DNA of 64,000 nucleotides from Pseudopithomyces maydicus. Lineage: Eukaryota; Ascomycota; Dothideomycetes; Pleosporales; Didymosphaeriaceae. Under the pieces are notes generated by a model, which was given only the letters and a program-made list of their open reading frames with translations, did no database searches and was not told where the DNA came from. The stretch's first letter is position 1. Each line of letters begins with the position of its first letter. Positions 45,018 to 58,624 of the stretch are shown here, piece after piece. A program made the translations under genes and the position numbers. The stretch spans positions 1,178,001-1,242,000 of the forward strand of contig JANTUC010000013.1 of the NCBI GenBank assembly GCA_026873275.1, in the 5' to 3' direction.

Positions 45018-46142
45018 GCATGCTTCGGTCTGGATTCATGGCTCTTGCAGCGCCCGCCGCGCACGCCGAATCCCCAGCTGGTGGACCGCTGACCTCGATC
45101 GCGACAGGCGCTGCAGCCTGGTGACGAAACCCGGCCCTCTGGCAAGACGCGCCACGCCTCTCGCCAACCTGTCCCGAAGCAGGTCAAGCGTCCCGGTGTG
45201 CTGGGGAAAGCGTTGAACCGCCGCCGCTTGTTGGTCGACGGGCCCGAGCCTTCCAGGCGCTGCATCCCCAATGCCAGGGCCTTTTTTCGTCACCACCACC
45301 ACCCCAAGTCCCAACAGCCACAGATGCACCTTCCCTCCCCGACGCTGCCGGCACTCGCCCTCGTGCTCCACGTAGCAATCCTTTTCCCTCCCCCCGTCCC
45401 TTCTCCCGTCCGCGTCTGCCGAGTCGACGGCCGTCCTTGGGGAGCGGAGAAATGTTGCGCCTTTCGTATCGGGCAGCAGCCCCGGTGCGACCTGACCGTC
45501 GTCGCTCCACGGTTAAATGCCAAAGCGGCAGCGGCCGGAAGGAAACGCATCGTTCCTGACAGCTCTCCCTTGGGCGAGATTGGCGGGGTCCGTCCAGTGC
45601 TCACCGACACCATTGCCTGTCATTTCCATCAGTCACCGTTTCTCCGCAGCAAATCACACCAACCCTGTCCGTGTCAGCTGAGACGACATCATGACGGGAC
45701 ACAAGCTCATCGCCCATGCTTCGTTCCCTTCTATTGGGACTAACGGTTATTCCACCGATCCGCTTGTGGCTCCTGTTGTGGCCGCTTGCATGTCCGAGCA
45801 ACCCAGCAGCTGCTCGACCTGTTGTCACCGCCTGTACCAGTAGGTCGTGTAGCTACCGGATCGTGCCAGCATTTCCATCCTGATGCTGCATGCCCCCGAA
45901 GATCCTCGGAGTTGCACAGTGCCCCTACCCTAGATGCTCCCTAGAAACCTCCGCCTATGCAACAGAGTGGTCAGTGGTACCCAGATCGAAACGACCAGCA
46001 TTGCGCGGGTTCGCTTTCGGTTTCCCACATTGCCAGCTGCCACGAATAGACCTGCTTGCAGAATCTTCCCGTTTCCCTTTCCAAACACCGTATGGATCAG
46101 AGTTTGCACGAGAGCGACACCCTGGCAGGTCCAGGCACGCAC

Positions 46143-46194
46143 CAGCGGCAGCGGCAGCAGATGCAGCAGCAGATGCAGCGGCGGCGGCGGCGGC
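46143..46194. repeat. (CAG/CGG)n trinucleotide repeat
   Basis: Interrupted CAG, ATGCAG and CGG triplets; not part of a credible protein frame. Confidence 0.8.
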
Positions 46195-49100
46195 AAACTC
46201 TGACGCTTTCCGTCCCCTGGCCGTGAAAACTTACAGCCATGGCAGCAGGACACCGACCTGAGGGTAACGAGAACGGTTGTGGTGGTTGACGCAGCTGTCG
46301 TGACTGCCATGCCAAACGCTCTATGCTCGATGGGTATGGCAGGTCGCCGATGGTCACGTCTCAACACGAATTAGGTTCCACCGCACGGCCGTAATTCTCT
46401 TGCACACTCAGTCCCTCCGCTGCTCCAATACCGCCAAGCCGTGACAGGACGAGGGCAAGCGAGAGTTATTCGACTAGATAGGCATGTATGTTCCCAAGGG
46501 GCACCTCCAGGCCCTTTAACATGGGTTCTTCATACCATGCTATTATAAACTTTCCGAGCATGTAGAGTCGACATTCGGCCGGCTGCTTCCGACAAGGAAG
46601 CTATGAATGTAAATCGGAATGCGTAAGTACCAGGAGAAAAAAAACAAAAAAAGAAGAGGCTGGCGCAGCTGGCACAGGGGACCCCAGTCGCGATCGCCTT
46701 TGATTCAGATTACCGAGCGCATCCCGCATCCCGCATCGCCCCCGAACCAATGGCGCCGTCAAGTGGTCCCTCCCTACCTACCCGCCAAAATCCCGCGGCC
46801 CAAATCCATCTTCCGTGTGCAGGCTTCTAATTTCCGCTGCTGCAATAGGCAATCCTCACCTAGCGGCCATCTTGTACCCACAGCACGCTCTTGAGTGTTG
46901 TTTTTTCCACGACTGGCATCACGCGACAACCCAAGTATAGTCTACGCAAAACCGGATTGTGCAGCGCGTCGTCCAAAGCCGTTCGGAGCCGATCGTCGTC
47001 GCCGTCGTAATACACCGCTTCTGCTGCCTGTCACCGACCTTGCGCGTCATCTTAGGGCTGCCATGTGGTAGCGAAATCAACCGGCTGTTTTACACGCCGA
47101 CTAGTTGCGTTAGGCTGCATCTCACGAGCTGTATGTAGTGTTGGGTTGGACTAGAGTTTACGCAAGATACAGCACCCTGGCCGTTAGATCTCAAATCAGG
47201 CGAATCATGTCTACGGGCCCCACACCTATACGAATCCGACCGTCTTCCAAACAACTGAAAAGCAAAACTTCTGCCCCACTTCTGGCGAATCGTTGCGGCG
47301 TTTCACGCTCCGGCTGACCAGAAGACATTCCGCACGATCGTCGTCATGGCGGATAGACACCAATTTTGCACTAATCGAGGAACACATCCTCTAACGCTCA
47401 TCGTCATTAAATCCTACACCCTTTCTGAATACGATCGGAACACGTGTGCCGGAAGATCCTCTGCAAACCTTCACTTAGTGCAGATCGTTCCAGCCGTGCC
47501 GAGACAAGCGCGCCCCCGTATCTGGCCCACCGCCAAGAACGTTTACTGTGGGCAAGCGCGACTTTACCTCGCCGACATCACCCAATTAGTGACTCTGCTA
47601 TTGAATTCTCGCCCAATTCGCTATAATGAAGCTGCACACAATCCTTCTGAGTTTCCCCTGGAAAACTGATACTGCTGCATTCGGAAGCCTGGTCCTACAC
47701 CGGGGATAGTCGTTGTATGAATCAGGTCGATGACCCTACGTGATAGTTTATTCAGTCAGTACAACCCTGGAAAGGTCGTGGACCCTCCCAGCCCACCAGA
47801 TGCCTTTGACAAATATCTCCACTAGTATCTCCATTCCTAGCCAGGGTCGTGACGCCCCTATGCTGCCACGAGCTTCACGTGGATGTTCGTTCCCCTTCCA
47901 AGGTTCAATATGCCGTGTCCAAGGCCGTGGAGAGTTACGAGATCCTTTCGGGCGTCACCAAGTCTGATCTGGTGGTCGCTGCATAGAATGGTCGGCGACT
48001 CTAAGTGGCATCGCTTTCCAGTAGTTCTGTGAAATTCCCGCTCTCTCCATTCACCGCTCGTCCTCCATGTCTGGGCCTGCATCCCTGTGTCGTCCCCAAT
48101 GGCCAGCGACCAGAAGCAATGGATCACCAACAGCCTGCAGATCACAGATCGCATGCGGGCACTTGCCGTGTCAAACGCTCTGCGTCTCCAGTATGAGCGC
48201 CTACGCTAACATGTTAGGCGGCCGGAAACCGTCAACGGCGTGCAAGTAAAGCCACCATAGCTGACGACGTTGACTGCAAGTGACCAGTCATTGACAATGA
48301 CAGCACACCACCGTGGCCCCGCTCGTGTGTCTCCGTGACTCCGCGGTCACTTCGTCTTCAGAGTTCGAAAACCTGTTTCATCGCGACAGTTATCGCGACA
48401 CCCTCACAACTATCCTTTTAAAGTGGGAGTGGGGAAACCGCCGTTAGGTCGAGCGAGTGCCACGTCGAGATGGCTCCACCACCCCTATCAATCGTTAGCT
48501 CTTCTGTTGACTCAAGGGGCACCCTCTCATCGCTCTCAACGACTCAATTATACGCCGAACGAAGCGTCGATCAGACCTAGATCTGGGTTGTGGCAACCAT
48601 CGTGGCTTCTTGGTCACTGCGTTAGTTCAGGCACATCACTCAGAATACACTCTGGCAGACACAACGTTCACAACGCGTGCCTGTCAGACCGTGCACGCCC
48701 AAGTATTTGTGGCGCAAACAGTCCACCTGAATAAGCCATAACGGTCAGTGAGGCCGATCTTGTCCCAATATGGCCACTGCTCGGGCGTCACCTATTCCAT
48801 TGGGGTGGAGAAGGCCGGCAAGGGCTCTTTCGGCGCTCTTGGGCCAGGGATCGGATGGGCTGGGATGAAAGGTCCTTTTCGATCCCGGAGACGGGAACGG
48901 AAAATCATCGACGATCACTTACCGTAAGACCTGGTGCGCCTGTCCTTGCATGCTCATTGCGGTGAGTGATGCGTCACAACGTCGCCGACCACGACGACGT
49001 ACCGTCATCATGTGGACTCGAGACTGATTATGGCCAGTAACCTCAGGATGTCATGGTTGCACACTACGTTTGCATTGCGATGCACATCCGTGTCGAGAGC

Positions 49101-51550
49101 GAATACGCAAGCGTAGCGAATTTTACCTGCAGAGACTGAAGTTTAGTATTCACTTCGGGTCAAGCAGCGGCATCTATCTCCTTCGCCGATGTGGGTGAAA
49201 GCGATTACAAAGCGATTCCAGCCATCAGGCTTTAGATGCAGCAAGCGCAAGCCTTCCATCCACCTACCTACAATGCGCCTGAACTTCTCGTACTAACATC
49301 AATACTCCACCAGGCCAAATTCTTGTCCTCTTCACAGAGACTTCCCAGATCACTTAAAAATCACTAATGAGAGAAGCAGAGACTCATCGAGCCATGTTTA
49401 GGTGGCATGGCATTCTCATCCTCTCAATCACAACCTATGATATCTCGGCATATTTCCAAGTCATCCTCACGCTATCGTCACTGTCTCCGTAGCGAATCTT
49501 TGCCAATGCCTGAATGCTGGTTTCGTACTCGCTATCGCTTATCCTACTAAAATTAGGATTGGACTCTGGCCTGGACTGAGAGCATTCCAGGCTCGTTTCG
49601 TGCCTATGTTCCTGTACACAATCCTCTAGCAATTGCCGATACAATAGGTAATCTTATAGGTTTTCCCACTAATCGGAGCATCTCTCATGGCTCGAATACG
49701 ACGTATTCTTTGCGTGCTGACTTTCGACATGGTTCCCACGTTGTGGCACCAGCCTCAAGTGCTTCGACATCGGTTCCTGAGCATCAGCATCAATGCGCTC
49801 GCCTGGCATCAGAATACGATACAGCCCCCATGTTCTGACGAGAATAGTATACTCATGGTAAGAGGAATCACGATAGGCATGCACGGCCCCCAACAGAGCC
49901 GTGATTGTATGGAACGTTAGACGAGTACGGCACCGCTGTCAACCAGTGAGCCCGGATGCGCCGGATATAGAACCCTTGAGCTAATGCAACGGCCATAAGA
50001 AGCACTCTGTTGTGTGGCAATCTTTGACACATGCACCGGCCTATTATTTGATTGCTGTACAGGAGTCGTTCGCAACAACTCCGTTCCCAAAGCGTACAGT
50101 CTACACATTACGCCATTGTTTCGGAATCTCTATTACAGCCGCAGGTCGCACAGATAGACAGAGCCAGAAGGTATGCCGCAGGCAATATGAGAAGGTATTA
50201 TGATTATGTGGTACAAGATCCAACTCGTGGCTTACGAGCTTCTTCTGGGAAGAGGTGCATAGCCGATGTATATGTGTTTCAGGGCCCCGGAATTCCGCAA
50301 GGACGACGTTCGTACTACATGGCACTTCGACTTGCCTACCTTCAACTCATGCAGCGAATTTCTTCCCTCTGCCTTGGATTGGCCATGCATGGCTTGAGCT
50401 ACTCCGCTGATTTGCGCTCCAGACGAATTCGCTATTTCCCTATCGTCCAGTAGTATTTGCCACACCCGAACAAGTTTCCGACTCCACAAGGTCGGGTACT
50501 CGCTTCGTCTACGGACCAATTGCTGGCAGCAAACAGCATGGCACGCAATACGAGAGTGTCTCATCTGCATGTGTGCCCACGCGGCGGCTGAATTAATGCT
50601 CGTTATTGCCAACGGCCATGTCGATCCTGGAGCCTTCTCGTATCTGTGCGCATCCCTGGGAACGACGGTCATGCAACGAGCAAAGTGCAATACTTCTGAC
50701 TACAAACCGCCCGACGGGCATGACAGGACAGGCGCTGCACCGACTTCCGGATCAGGACGGCGTTGTGTGAAACCGCACTGTATGTATTCGGGTAAAGGAG
50801 CGCCAACGGGCGGGCGCTATTAATAGGACGGGTGCTGCCCTGCAGCCGCCTACCTATACAATCAGTCGGGGCCGAACAAGGCGAGCGCATCATGCGTCTA
50901 CGCCGCCTACTACATCTGTGCCACAGCTGTGCTTCTACGGAGGCGGTTGCCCTCTCCCTCCTCCTCTTCCCCCTGGCTGCCCTCGCTCGAGATGGGTGCG
51001 GCGCAGACACAAGGGCGGGTTCGGCGCGCGCGAGCAGCGTGGGGTTGCATTTTGGCTGCACATATGAGGCACAGTACATGGCGTGCGCGCGCAAAACCAC
51101 TGCTGCGGGCCTCGTACGCCCGAGCGCCGTGACCGGTGTTCACCATGTACAACCGGTAGGGATGCTTGATAACGGTAGATGAGGGAGGCATTCTCTTTGT
51201 CACAGGAACTCGCGTCGCCGTTTCGCAGCTTCGCTGTTGGGAGCCAGACGGGAACTGAGGGAAGAAGGAAGCTCGGCATCCAGCGGCGGGCGGGCGCGCT
51301 GATTGGACGGCCGCACTTTTTCAACGGGCATCGTGGAGGGGGCAGGCAGGGAAAGCGATTGTTGCCCTAGACGAGACTTTGCTCCGCGAAAGGCCTTGGG
51401 TGCGTTGGATTGCGTTGGATTGTGCTCTCGTTCCTTCCCTCAGAGATGGTCTGCGTCTGCTACTGCATGGATGGAGGGGATGGTGGATATCGTCCAGCTT
51501 TCCGCACACGTGGTTCAACGGGCCGGTGGAGCGTCCTACCACAACGACCT

Positions 51551-51578
51551 GTCATGCCATGTCATGTCATGTCATGTC
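51551..51578. repeat. (GTCAT)n pentanucleotide repeat
   Basis: About five GTCAT/GCCAT units. Confidence 0.85.
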
Positions 51579-51649
51579 CTCAGCCTTGTCTCGACTCGAC
51601 TCGACTCGGATTGAATTTGCAGCTCGCTCGCTACTCAACCACGTAGCGT

Positions 51650-51671
51650 AGTGCAGTGCAGTGCAGTGCAG
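51650..51671. repeat. (GTGCA)n pentanucleotide repeat
   Basis: Four GTGCA units in a row. Confidence 0.85.
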
Positions 51672-53583
51672 CGTAGCCGAGCCATCACCCCTCCCCTTCC
51701 TTTAGTCTCTACTCTCCCTCACCTTCTCGTGGCCCAGCTGAGCGCAATCCACGATCGGCACCTCCGCAGCGTATCGTATCGCGTCGTTCGTGCCTGTGTT
51801 TCCCAGCCGGCGTCGCGCCTCGCCTCATTGAACCTCGTCGTGCGTCCCACTGCCAGCAAGCACGTTCTCGCTTCACCCTGTCCTGTCCTGCCCTGCCCTG
51901 CCCTACGCTACTACCTTCCCTGTCGCCTCACTCACTTTTTTCGCTTCCCGTGGTCCTCTCCCTCGCGCCCTATCCCAGCCCGTTTTGCGCCCCTCCTTCG
52001 GCCGACGACCGACTATCGTTGCTGTAAAGGGATGGCTGCGACGGGTGTGCGGCTCTGAGGTAGGCGGGCGAGTCTGTTTGGACCGAGGGTAGGCGCGTGG
52101 TGGATGGGCCTGCAGGAGGTACTATGTAGGGGAGTGATGGGGAGGGTGGTCGGGTTTGTGGAGAGCTGGGTGGTCGGCGAGGACGAGGACGAGGACGATT
52201 GGATAGGGGAAGGGCTGGGGAAGTGAAGGGAGGTGCGGTGAGTTTGAGGACGAGTGAAGGGACGGGGGTTGGTATTGATGGTGGGCCATGTTAGAGATGG
52301 ACGAAGCTGAGTTTTCTGATGATGAGCTGGCGGTTATTCCGTGGGAGTTGGTACGGGGGACGTAGGGTTGGGGTCAGGATAGAGTAGAGCGGTGTTGTTC
52401 TGCTCTGGCGATTGCCTTTCTGCCAGCCTTGTACACGATGCATTTGCGTGCGTACGTGTGTGTATGTGTCTGCAGAGCTGGCAGCTTGAGTCTGGTGGCT
52501 AATCGTACATTTCTACGATCTCTATTTCTTCTCAAACCGCAGAGTTTTTGGAGCTTTAGAATGGACTGAAATACATAGACTGGTCATTTGATTGATGGCC
52601 TAGAATCCGTTCTCTCGTCATTTTCTTTTCTGTACCCATTTCACACCTGTACCACGTATCTTCCTAGCCGTACGTAGCCCTTCCTACTACCATACAATGC
52701 CATCTCCTCCGGAAGATACAGAACCACGCATGGACATGTGTTTACACGCATTGCCAGTGTACTTCTACATCCGAGCTTCATTCACAGCATCTACGTCCGA
52801 AGTCCGACCACAGTCGCGATAGGCAGACTATCTATCTATCTACATACAGCCTACATCTTCTTCGAATGAGATATGCCATCATCTCCAGAGACAGCCTCTT
52901 GTGCTGCTGAATGAATCTCTTCATGCCGGTGTATCTCGATTGTGGGTAGGGGAGTGTGTATATACATACAGACGTGTTCTCGTACAAAGTCTCAATCAGG
53001 GACTGCGTACCGTCGCTCGCTTTCATCTTCTTCGTTACCCCCTGAATCTGTTAAACAGAATGACTGTCTGGCTGACTGTAGATGTACACCGCCTCGTTCC
53101 GCTTCTCCACTTCCAGCGTCTTTATCCCCTCTCGAGTCCACCGGATAGATGGCACGTAAACGGCCTCGCTCAATATACTTGCCGTGCGGGGTTGAGATAA
53201 AGCGATTTGGTAGCTGGGGTAATGTGTGTATATCGGATGGAAGGGATGGGACAAGATGGTATGAAACTGGGGATGGAAATGGGAAAGGGGTGAAAGTGTG
53301 GGACCCCTTTTACAATGGTTGGTGCATGCAACGTCTTGTTATATTGGCTGTTCCAGTCAATTCATGTGCGCACGAGGAGTGAAGATGTTTGGGGGTGTTA
53401 TGATGGGGTGGGATCGGGGTTTACAGAAGGCATTTATATTGCTGTTTGGAGAAAAGCTATGGTGGTTTGGTTTGCTATGAAGCCTGTATATCGTGCATCT
53501 TACAACAAGGCAGTCTATCCAGACCGATAAAGATGACCTCTACAGGTAGATTATGTGGCATCTCATAGATCAGGGTATTCCCA

Positions 53584-55413
53584 TCACCCAAAGAAGTCCT
53601 GATGGTCACCCTCATAGTCCCTGGGATTCACATAATTCCTCGTCACAGGGCCTAACAGTATCCCCGGCTCTCGTCTACCAGGCACCCAGATGACATGCGC
53701 CTCATTCTTCTTACTCCTATCCACCTTCAAAGCGCCTTTATTCCTCCTGCACATCTTCCACTTCTCACCCGGCGCCAACCTGGCATCTTCCCCCTGCCAC
53801 GTGCCCGCAAGAAACGCACCACAGCTCGCTATCCAAAGAAGCTCCAGCCCCGGTGCCCTCTCAAAAATATCCCAATACTGAGCCATCGTGAAACCTTCCC
53901 CGTTCATAGCCGCGCATTCCAGCCTAAGCCTTTTCAGATTCCGCCCCTGCGCGTTGAGTATCTCAAGTATGCCGTACACGAAGTCGTTGAATTCCCTTCC
54001 CCCACCATTGAAGACAACTTCCTCGAGAGCAGTGACGGACCTCATGAACGCAGATGCGCATGTTGGGGTTCCTCCCCAACCTGGGCAGTCTGGCGACGGC
54101 GACATGCCCCATCGGAGGTACTTTAGGTTTGGCATGCGGTCGGTGAACATGGCGAAGAATAGGGGCGGGGCGTTGGAATGGAAATCTAGCCGGCGCATGC
54201 GCGTCCAGTCCATCGCCTGGGTCCACATGAGGAGGTTCTCTCTGGTTAGATGGTAGGCGCATTTGGTGGCATCCATGTTGTACTGGGGGGTTGGTAAGCT
54301 CAGCTCCTCGAGGGCGGGGAAACGATCGGAGGGCTCCCAAGTGAAGGAGAGCGGTGTGCTGGTTGGGGCGCGGCGATGCCTATCGGAGAGGTCTTGGATT
54401 TCGAAGCGGAGGATTTTGACGCTGCCTCCACGGACGAGGCATTGTTTGAGTAGTTGGATTTCGCTGTGAGACGAGTGTTTGCTTTCTTGAGTTACATATA
54501 GCGTGGTGTCGAGGGTGTGCAGCTGGGGTGATGAGAGGAGCGCATCGTCTATTGGGAACAATTTGCCGTCGAACTTACGGCTGTGACAGACGAAATTCAA
54601 CTTTGCGTGAGGTTGCCAAGTTTGAAGACATTCTAGAATGCTCACTTCCCCTGTCTGTGTGTGTGCTGGTGCAGTGGATAATGGGGTTGCCCAAGTGATG
54701 GACTGCAAGTTCTTCACTTTGGACAAGATACGGGGCAGTGCAGGGTAGACAACATCATAGAGCCAATCGGCGTTGATTATAGGCCCAACTTTGATGTGAC
54801 GGATGCATTTCCACACGTTACATTCACTGTCGTTGGCCAGCTTCTGTAGCACGCTTGTCGAGACGCTCCGTTTCTGATCTGTCGCATCTGAAAGAAATAG
54901 TGTGCGGAACAAGAAATATTCAGAATTCAGGTAGAGTGCTTTCGAAGTGCAGCACAGGTTTGTGAATGCTTCTTTATTGCTGTCCCACAACTGGCCGGAC
55001 TGTCAGCTGAGAATTCAATCAAGTTGGCGATATGGACATCTCACCTGTTCGAAGATGTGAGCCAGTATCTCCACAGGAAATAGCTCCAGCTTCATGGTCT
55101 TTTTGCTTATCTCCGAGTCTATTAAGCTGCGCTCCCGTGTCTCAGCCTTGCTTACGCCAGTGTTTGGTGGCCCGGATTTTCTCTCTATGCAGCGTGAATT
55201 CTTGGCAACATCATCTTTCCGTTTCTTATTTTTCTTCTTCGAGGTGGTATTAGGGGTGTTTTTCTTCTGTTTAGAGGAAGTGGGGAAGCTCATGTCACAA
55301 TCATCGTCATAGCGTCCGTGCCATTTACCACTTTTCATGGCGACCAGAAAGATATCGTGATCGGTGATTGAAGACAGGTTTTTGCTCACCAGACGCAAAT
55401 CGGTCTGAAACAT
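53584..55413 (-). CDS. F-box-like protein
   Basis: Likely substrate-recognition subunit of an SCF ubiquitin ligase, or an SCF-independent F-box protein. Exons 55413-55045 and 54990-53584, with a 54-bp intron inside the F-box, give 591 aa. The first 105 residues are polar and Lys-rich, with a possible nuclear signal (KKKNKKRK). The F-box at about 108-145 reads LELFPVEILAHIFEQ, then FTNLCCTSKALY. The remaining 450 residues have the Leu/Trp-rich character of fungal F-box proteins with irregular leucine-rich repeats (RRLDFHSN, NLKYLRWG, LKRLRLEC). The start codon is uncertain: the ATG at 55413 is the first in frame after an upstream GTG-only stretch. Substrate unknown. Confidence 0.78.
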
Positions 55414-55963
55414 ATTTATATGGACAGTTTGTTGCGGCACAGCTGCCTGGTCAATATTTGCTGCGCCACGCTGGGTAAGCTCGCTAAAAAAATCCTACGC
55501 AGGGGTTTCTACATATGAGGTACCTGTAAATTTCCCGTGTAAAACAGCGATTACATGCTTCGGACTGTTATGCTTTTATGTCAAAATCGATGGAGTTGTA
55601 TGACACCGATTCATAAGCTAGTGTACAAACTGTTATTAGTAACAAGTAAAGGTAGATGACGATAGGGCTATGGTCCCAATATAGGGCCCGATATATGATG
55701 GCAAGGTAAGGTGTGTATTGTTGTCTACCTACTATATGCACATATTTTAGGCTAGTAATAGCGCTAGTACTGGACATCCATTCATCCTTCCGTATCAAAT
55801 AAATCCACTGAGATAGTAGTGCAAACACTGTGATTGCCAATAGAATCTATTTTTGTCCCCTTGGGCACTAATATATAATCTAGACGGCGTAATTTCTCGG
55901 AGGAAAAGTTTCTCTCTGCACCCAATCTTCAATCTTAATATGGGATTGTGACTTCTCTTTTCA
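55414..55963. other. AT-rich intergenic region
   Basis: No coding exon. A short minus frame at 55568-55840 with hydrophobic residues looks accidental. Confidence 0.5.
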
Positions 55964-57618
55964 TCAGGCTGGTATAGGTGAATTCAACCGTGCCGCTATG
56001 AGTCCATCGCATTTTGCAAAAACGTCGTATCTGTAACTAATAAGTATTCAGTGTGACAATTCTGTCTTATAGCACCGCTTACCCATAATCGTGAGCAACA
56101 TGCTCTGCCATATTTGTTGGAACACCTGTCTTTTGTTAGATTATCCGGAAGAATGACCAGGGACTGCATATGGGTATGGCTTACTGGAGCCTCGTGGATC
56201 CGCATACTGCCGCACTTGTTCCTCGACCTCTTTCTCCTTTCCAAGCTTGACGTTCGAAAGAATTTGCACACGAGCGACACGATCCGCCCGAGCTTGCTGG
56301 AAAATTCCAAGTCGTTCTGGTATCAATTCAGGATTGTCGACCTGTTGGAAAAGATAGCCTAGAGCCCCGCCATCTTCCATTGCGGATACAGCGCCCTGGG
56401 CGTTGAACGGCAACATCTGCGCCACGTCAGAGACGCTTTTGGTCAAGCACATGAAACTTGCTTACCGGGTGAGCGGAGTCGCCAATCAGAACAATGCGAC
56501 CGTTGTACCAGTTTGATAACGGTTCATGCACAAATAGTGGCCAGCATTTTCCTGCCGATGATTGTCTGTGTGTGTGTGTGAGAAGTATTTCAATTTATCC
56601 AAAGACGCGTTAGGCATACCTAATGATCTCAAGTATCTCCGGAGCAAAATGTTGGAACTCATCTAGCATCGCCGCTCTAACCTCTTCCCAAAAGATTTAG
56701 CGAAATTGCCGAGCGATCGCGAAGGGATACTTACCTTCTGGATTGTCCCCATCCATGTTCCTAGTCGGATGAATTCCTACAAAATTTTGCGTATCCCCAC
56801 TGTCCTAGTTTAGTCTCGAATGTCGACGTTGAGATAGGAAATTTCACATACCCTCTACATTCGTACCAGATCATATACCTCATTTGTGTCGGATTATGTA
56901 TATCCTGTAAAGACCCTAAGTTGGATCTGCCTTTCTTTCTCCAGGCTGCAGCGAGCTCCGGGTTTGCTTCCAGCGCTTCTGTGTCGAGTAGAAACCGAAA
57001 CGCGCTGAGACCAGTCCCCTTTGGACGATCAGCTTCCTGCTTGACTACATTTTGCAGCACCGACTTTAGTCCGTCTGCCGCTACAATGAGGTCCGCCTTA
57101 TGTGTAGATCCATCTTTGAGTACAATTGTACCGTCAACTTCCGCTGTTGCGACCTCTGTGCTCAAGCATAGTTTTACCGGAAGACCCAAACCATGTTTTT
57201 CTGTCGCCAGGCGCAACAGTTCTTTATGCAAATCCACGCGATGAACACCCCATAATTTCGCCCCGAACATGTCTTCTGCCCTGCTCAGCTCCACTGAAGC
57301 GATACTGTCCAGCGTATGCCCATTCATAACATTTATATTTTGCAAGTTAACTGCACGCGCATTTTCGAACGAGAAACCCAGCCGGTTTAAAACCTTTGTT
57401 CCATTCGGACTGACTATTAGAGCAGCACCGATCTCTGCCGCAAAACCCGATTTCTCAAAGATCTAGAATATGTCAGTGATACAGAAAAGAATTGTCGCGC
57501 ACAATAGCTGAAAGTATTCTCTGTTGCTTACTTCGACCTCATGGCCGGCTTGACGAAGGGCAACCGCCGCCGTCAATCCTCCAATACCAGCTCCGACAAC
57601 GATAACTTTTAACGGCAT
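55964..57618 (-). CDS. FAD-dependent monooxygenase, salicylate-hydroxylase-like, eight exons
   Basis: Class A flavoprotein hydroxylase using NAD(P)H and oxygen on an aromatic or polyketide-like substrate. Exons on the minus strand: 57618-57532, 57462-56852, 56799-56735, 56683-56620, 56565-56466, 56416-56185, 56125-56083 and 56030-55964. Every junction keeps phase and gives 422 aa, the usual length. Motifs: the FAD Rossmann fold VVGAGIGGLTAAVALRQAG (residues 7-25), the WGVHRVDLHKELLRLA stretch, the DG motif ADLIVAADGLKS, and the FAD-ribityl GDSAHP (304-309) followed by MLPFNAQGAVSAMEDG. One acceptor is a CACACACACAG run. The family includes salicylate hydroxylases and tailoring enzymes of secondary metabolism. 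No biosynthetic neighbours are seen here, so the substrate is unknown. Confidence 0.93.
56566..56580. repeat. (GT)n tract forming an intron acceptor
   Basis: On the minus strand this is a (CA)n run directly before the AG of an intron of the monooxygenase gene (56566-56619), in place of the usual pyrimidine tract. Confidence 0.75.
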
Positions 57619-58624
57619 ATCCGTACTTTGGTTTCTCTGAAAAAGCCTAATGAAGTGTTTTTGCCGTCATTGGCGATGCTAGTCCTCTAGACCGGGTGTA
57701 CGAGTAGTTCGCTCCTATAAATTCATCAGCGTTGACGTTCACACGAAATTGGAAATGCAGTGAGAAGCCGCCCTACTTACCTTAACCGAGCACCAATACT
57801 TCCGGTGATTTTGCCGGCAGCCTTTTATTGAATCGTCAGCTTGTACGGTAAAATCACCTATTCGCGTGCGATCTGACGGGTCTTTTGAGGAGACAACCTC
57901 GGTCTCCGAAGCGGCTCGGTCCACGAATCGCCATCATCATCGCTGTAAGAGCGATGAAAAGCGGACAAATAATACGTAGTCTGCACGTTGTTGAAGGCGA
58001 TATTTACTTGGGATATGAGTATCTTGTTCAGCTCATCGGACGATGCTCACTATAATCTTCGATCGATCGGATGAACGGGCACAGCCAGCGCTATAATCGA
58101 ACGCCCCAAAGCTGATGAACGATACAAGAACATAGTTGTCATGAAACCAATTTTCTATCCACCTTCTTCAGATTACATATAGTGGAATCTGCCGATGTCT
58201 TCGCAGCACATCGTTACATCACACGCAGAAGGTCTACCTCACGTATTAGAATAACCTCGGGGGAATTTGAATTTGCAAAGAGCGCATGAGTTAAGCGCAA
58301 TTCTTAGCCGTTGTACAAATAATGACTTGCCAATTATGACTCAGATCGCCACACATCGGCGTTTGAGAGCAAAATATTCCCACACCAGTGCATGATTTCC
58401 ATAAGGAATGCTCGACGGCAGTGCATTTCCCGGAAGTCGATGATTTATTGCTTTTCGAGGTCGAGAATGTTATTATGACCGGAGAGAAGAACAGTAATCT
58501 CATCACCAGCGTACCTTCCAATTGTAGAAACGATCTTTCCTTGCTAACAACCAAAGCTATAAATACCTAAAATGGAACAATTATCATACCATTCCAAATT
58601 TCGAATGGAAAGAGCCATCAAAAC
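57619..58624. other. Intergenic region
   Basis: No coding exon recognised over 1 kb. It holds the promoter of the monooxygenase gene and the 3' flank of the next minus-strand gene. Confidence 0.5.

Larger units (their letters stand above)
42433..53583. other. Gene desert, right part (11 kb), upstream of flbD
   Basis: No credible coding exon. At 42.8-46.3 kb the DNA is GC-rich and gives long overlapping frames on both strands (for example a 302-codon minus frame at 43978-44886 and a 242-codon plus frame at 44488-45216), all low in complexity and repeat-driven. From 46.5 to 50.7 kb composition is more ordinary and frames are short. Near 51.5-52.1 kb pentamer repeats reappear. The interval probably holds the flbD promoter and possibly noncoding transcripts. 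Confidence 0.5.

Noticed and set aside
43978..45271. Long overlapping open frames on both strands (up to 302 codons)
   Set aside because: GC-rich, repeat-driven sequence gives long frames by chance. The translations are low in complexity, overlap each other on both strands and match no family.
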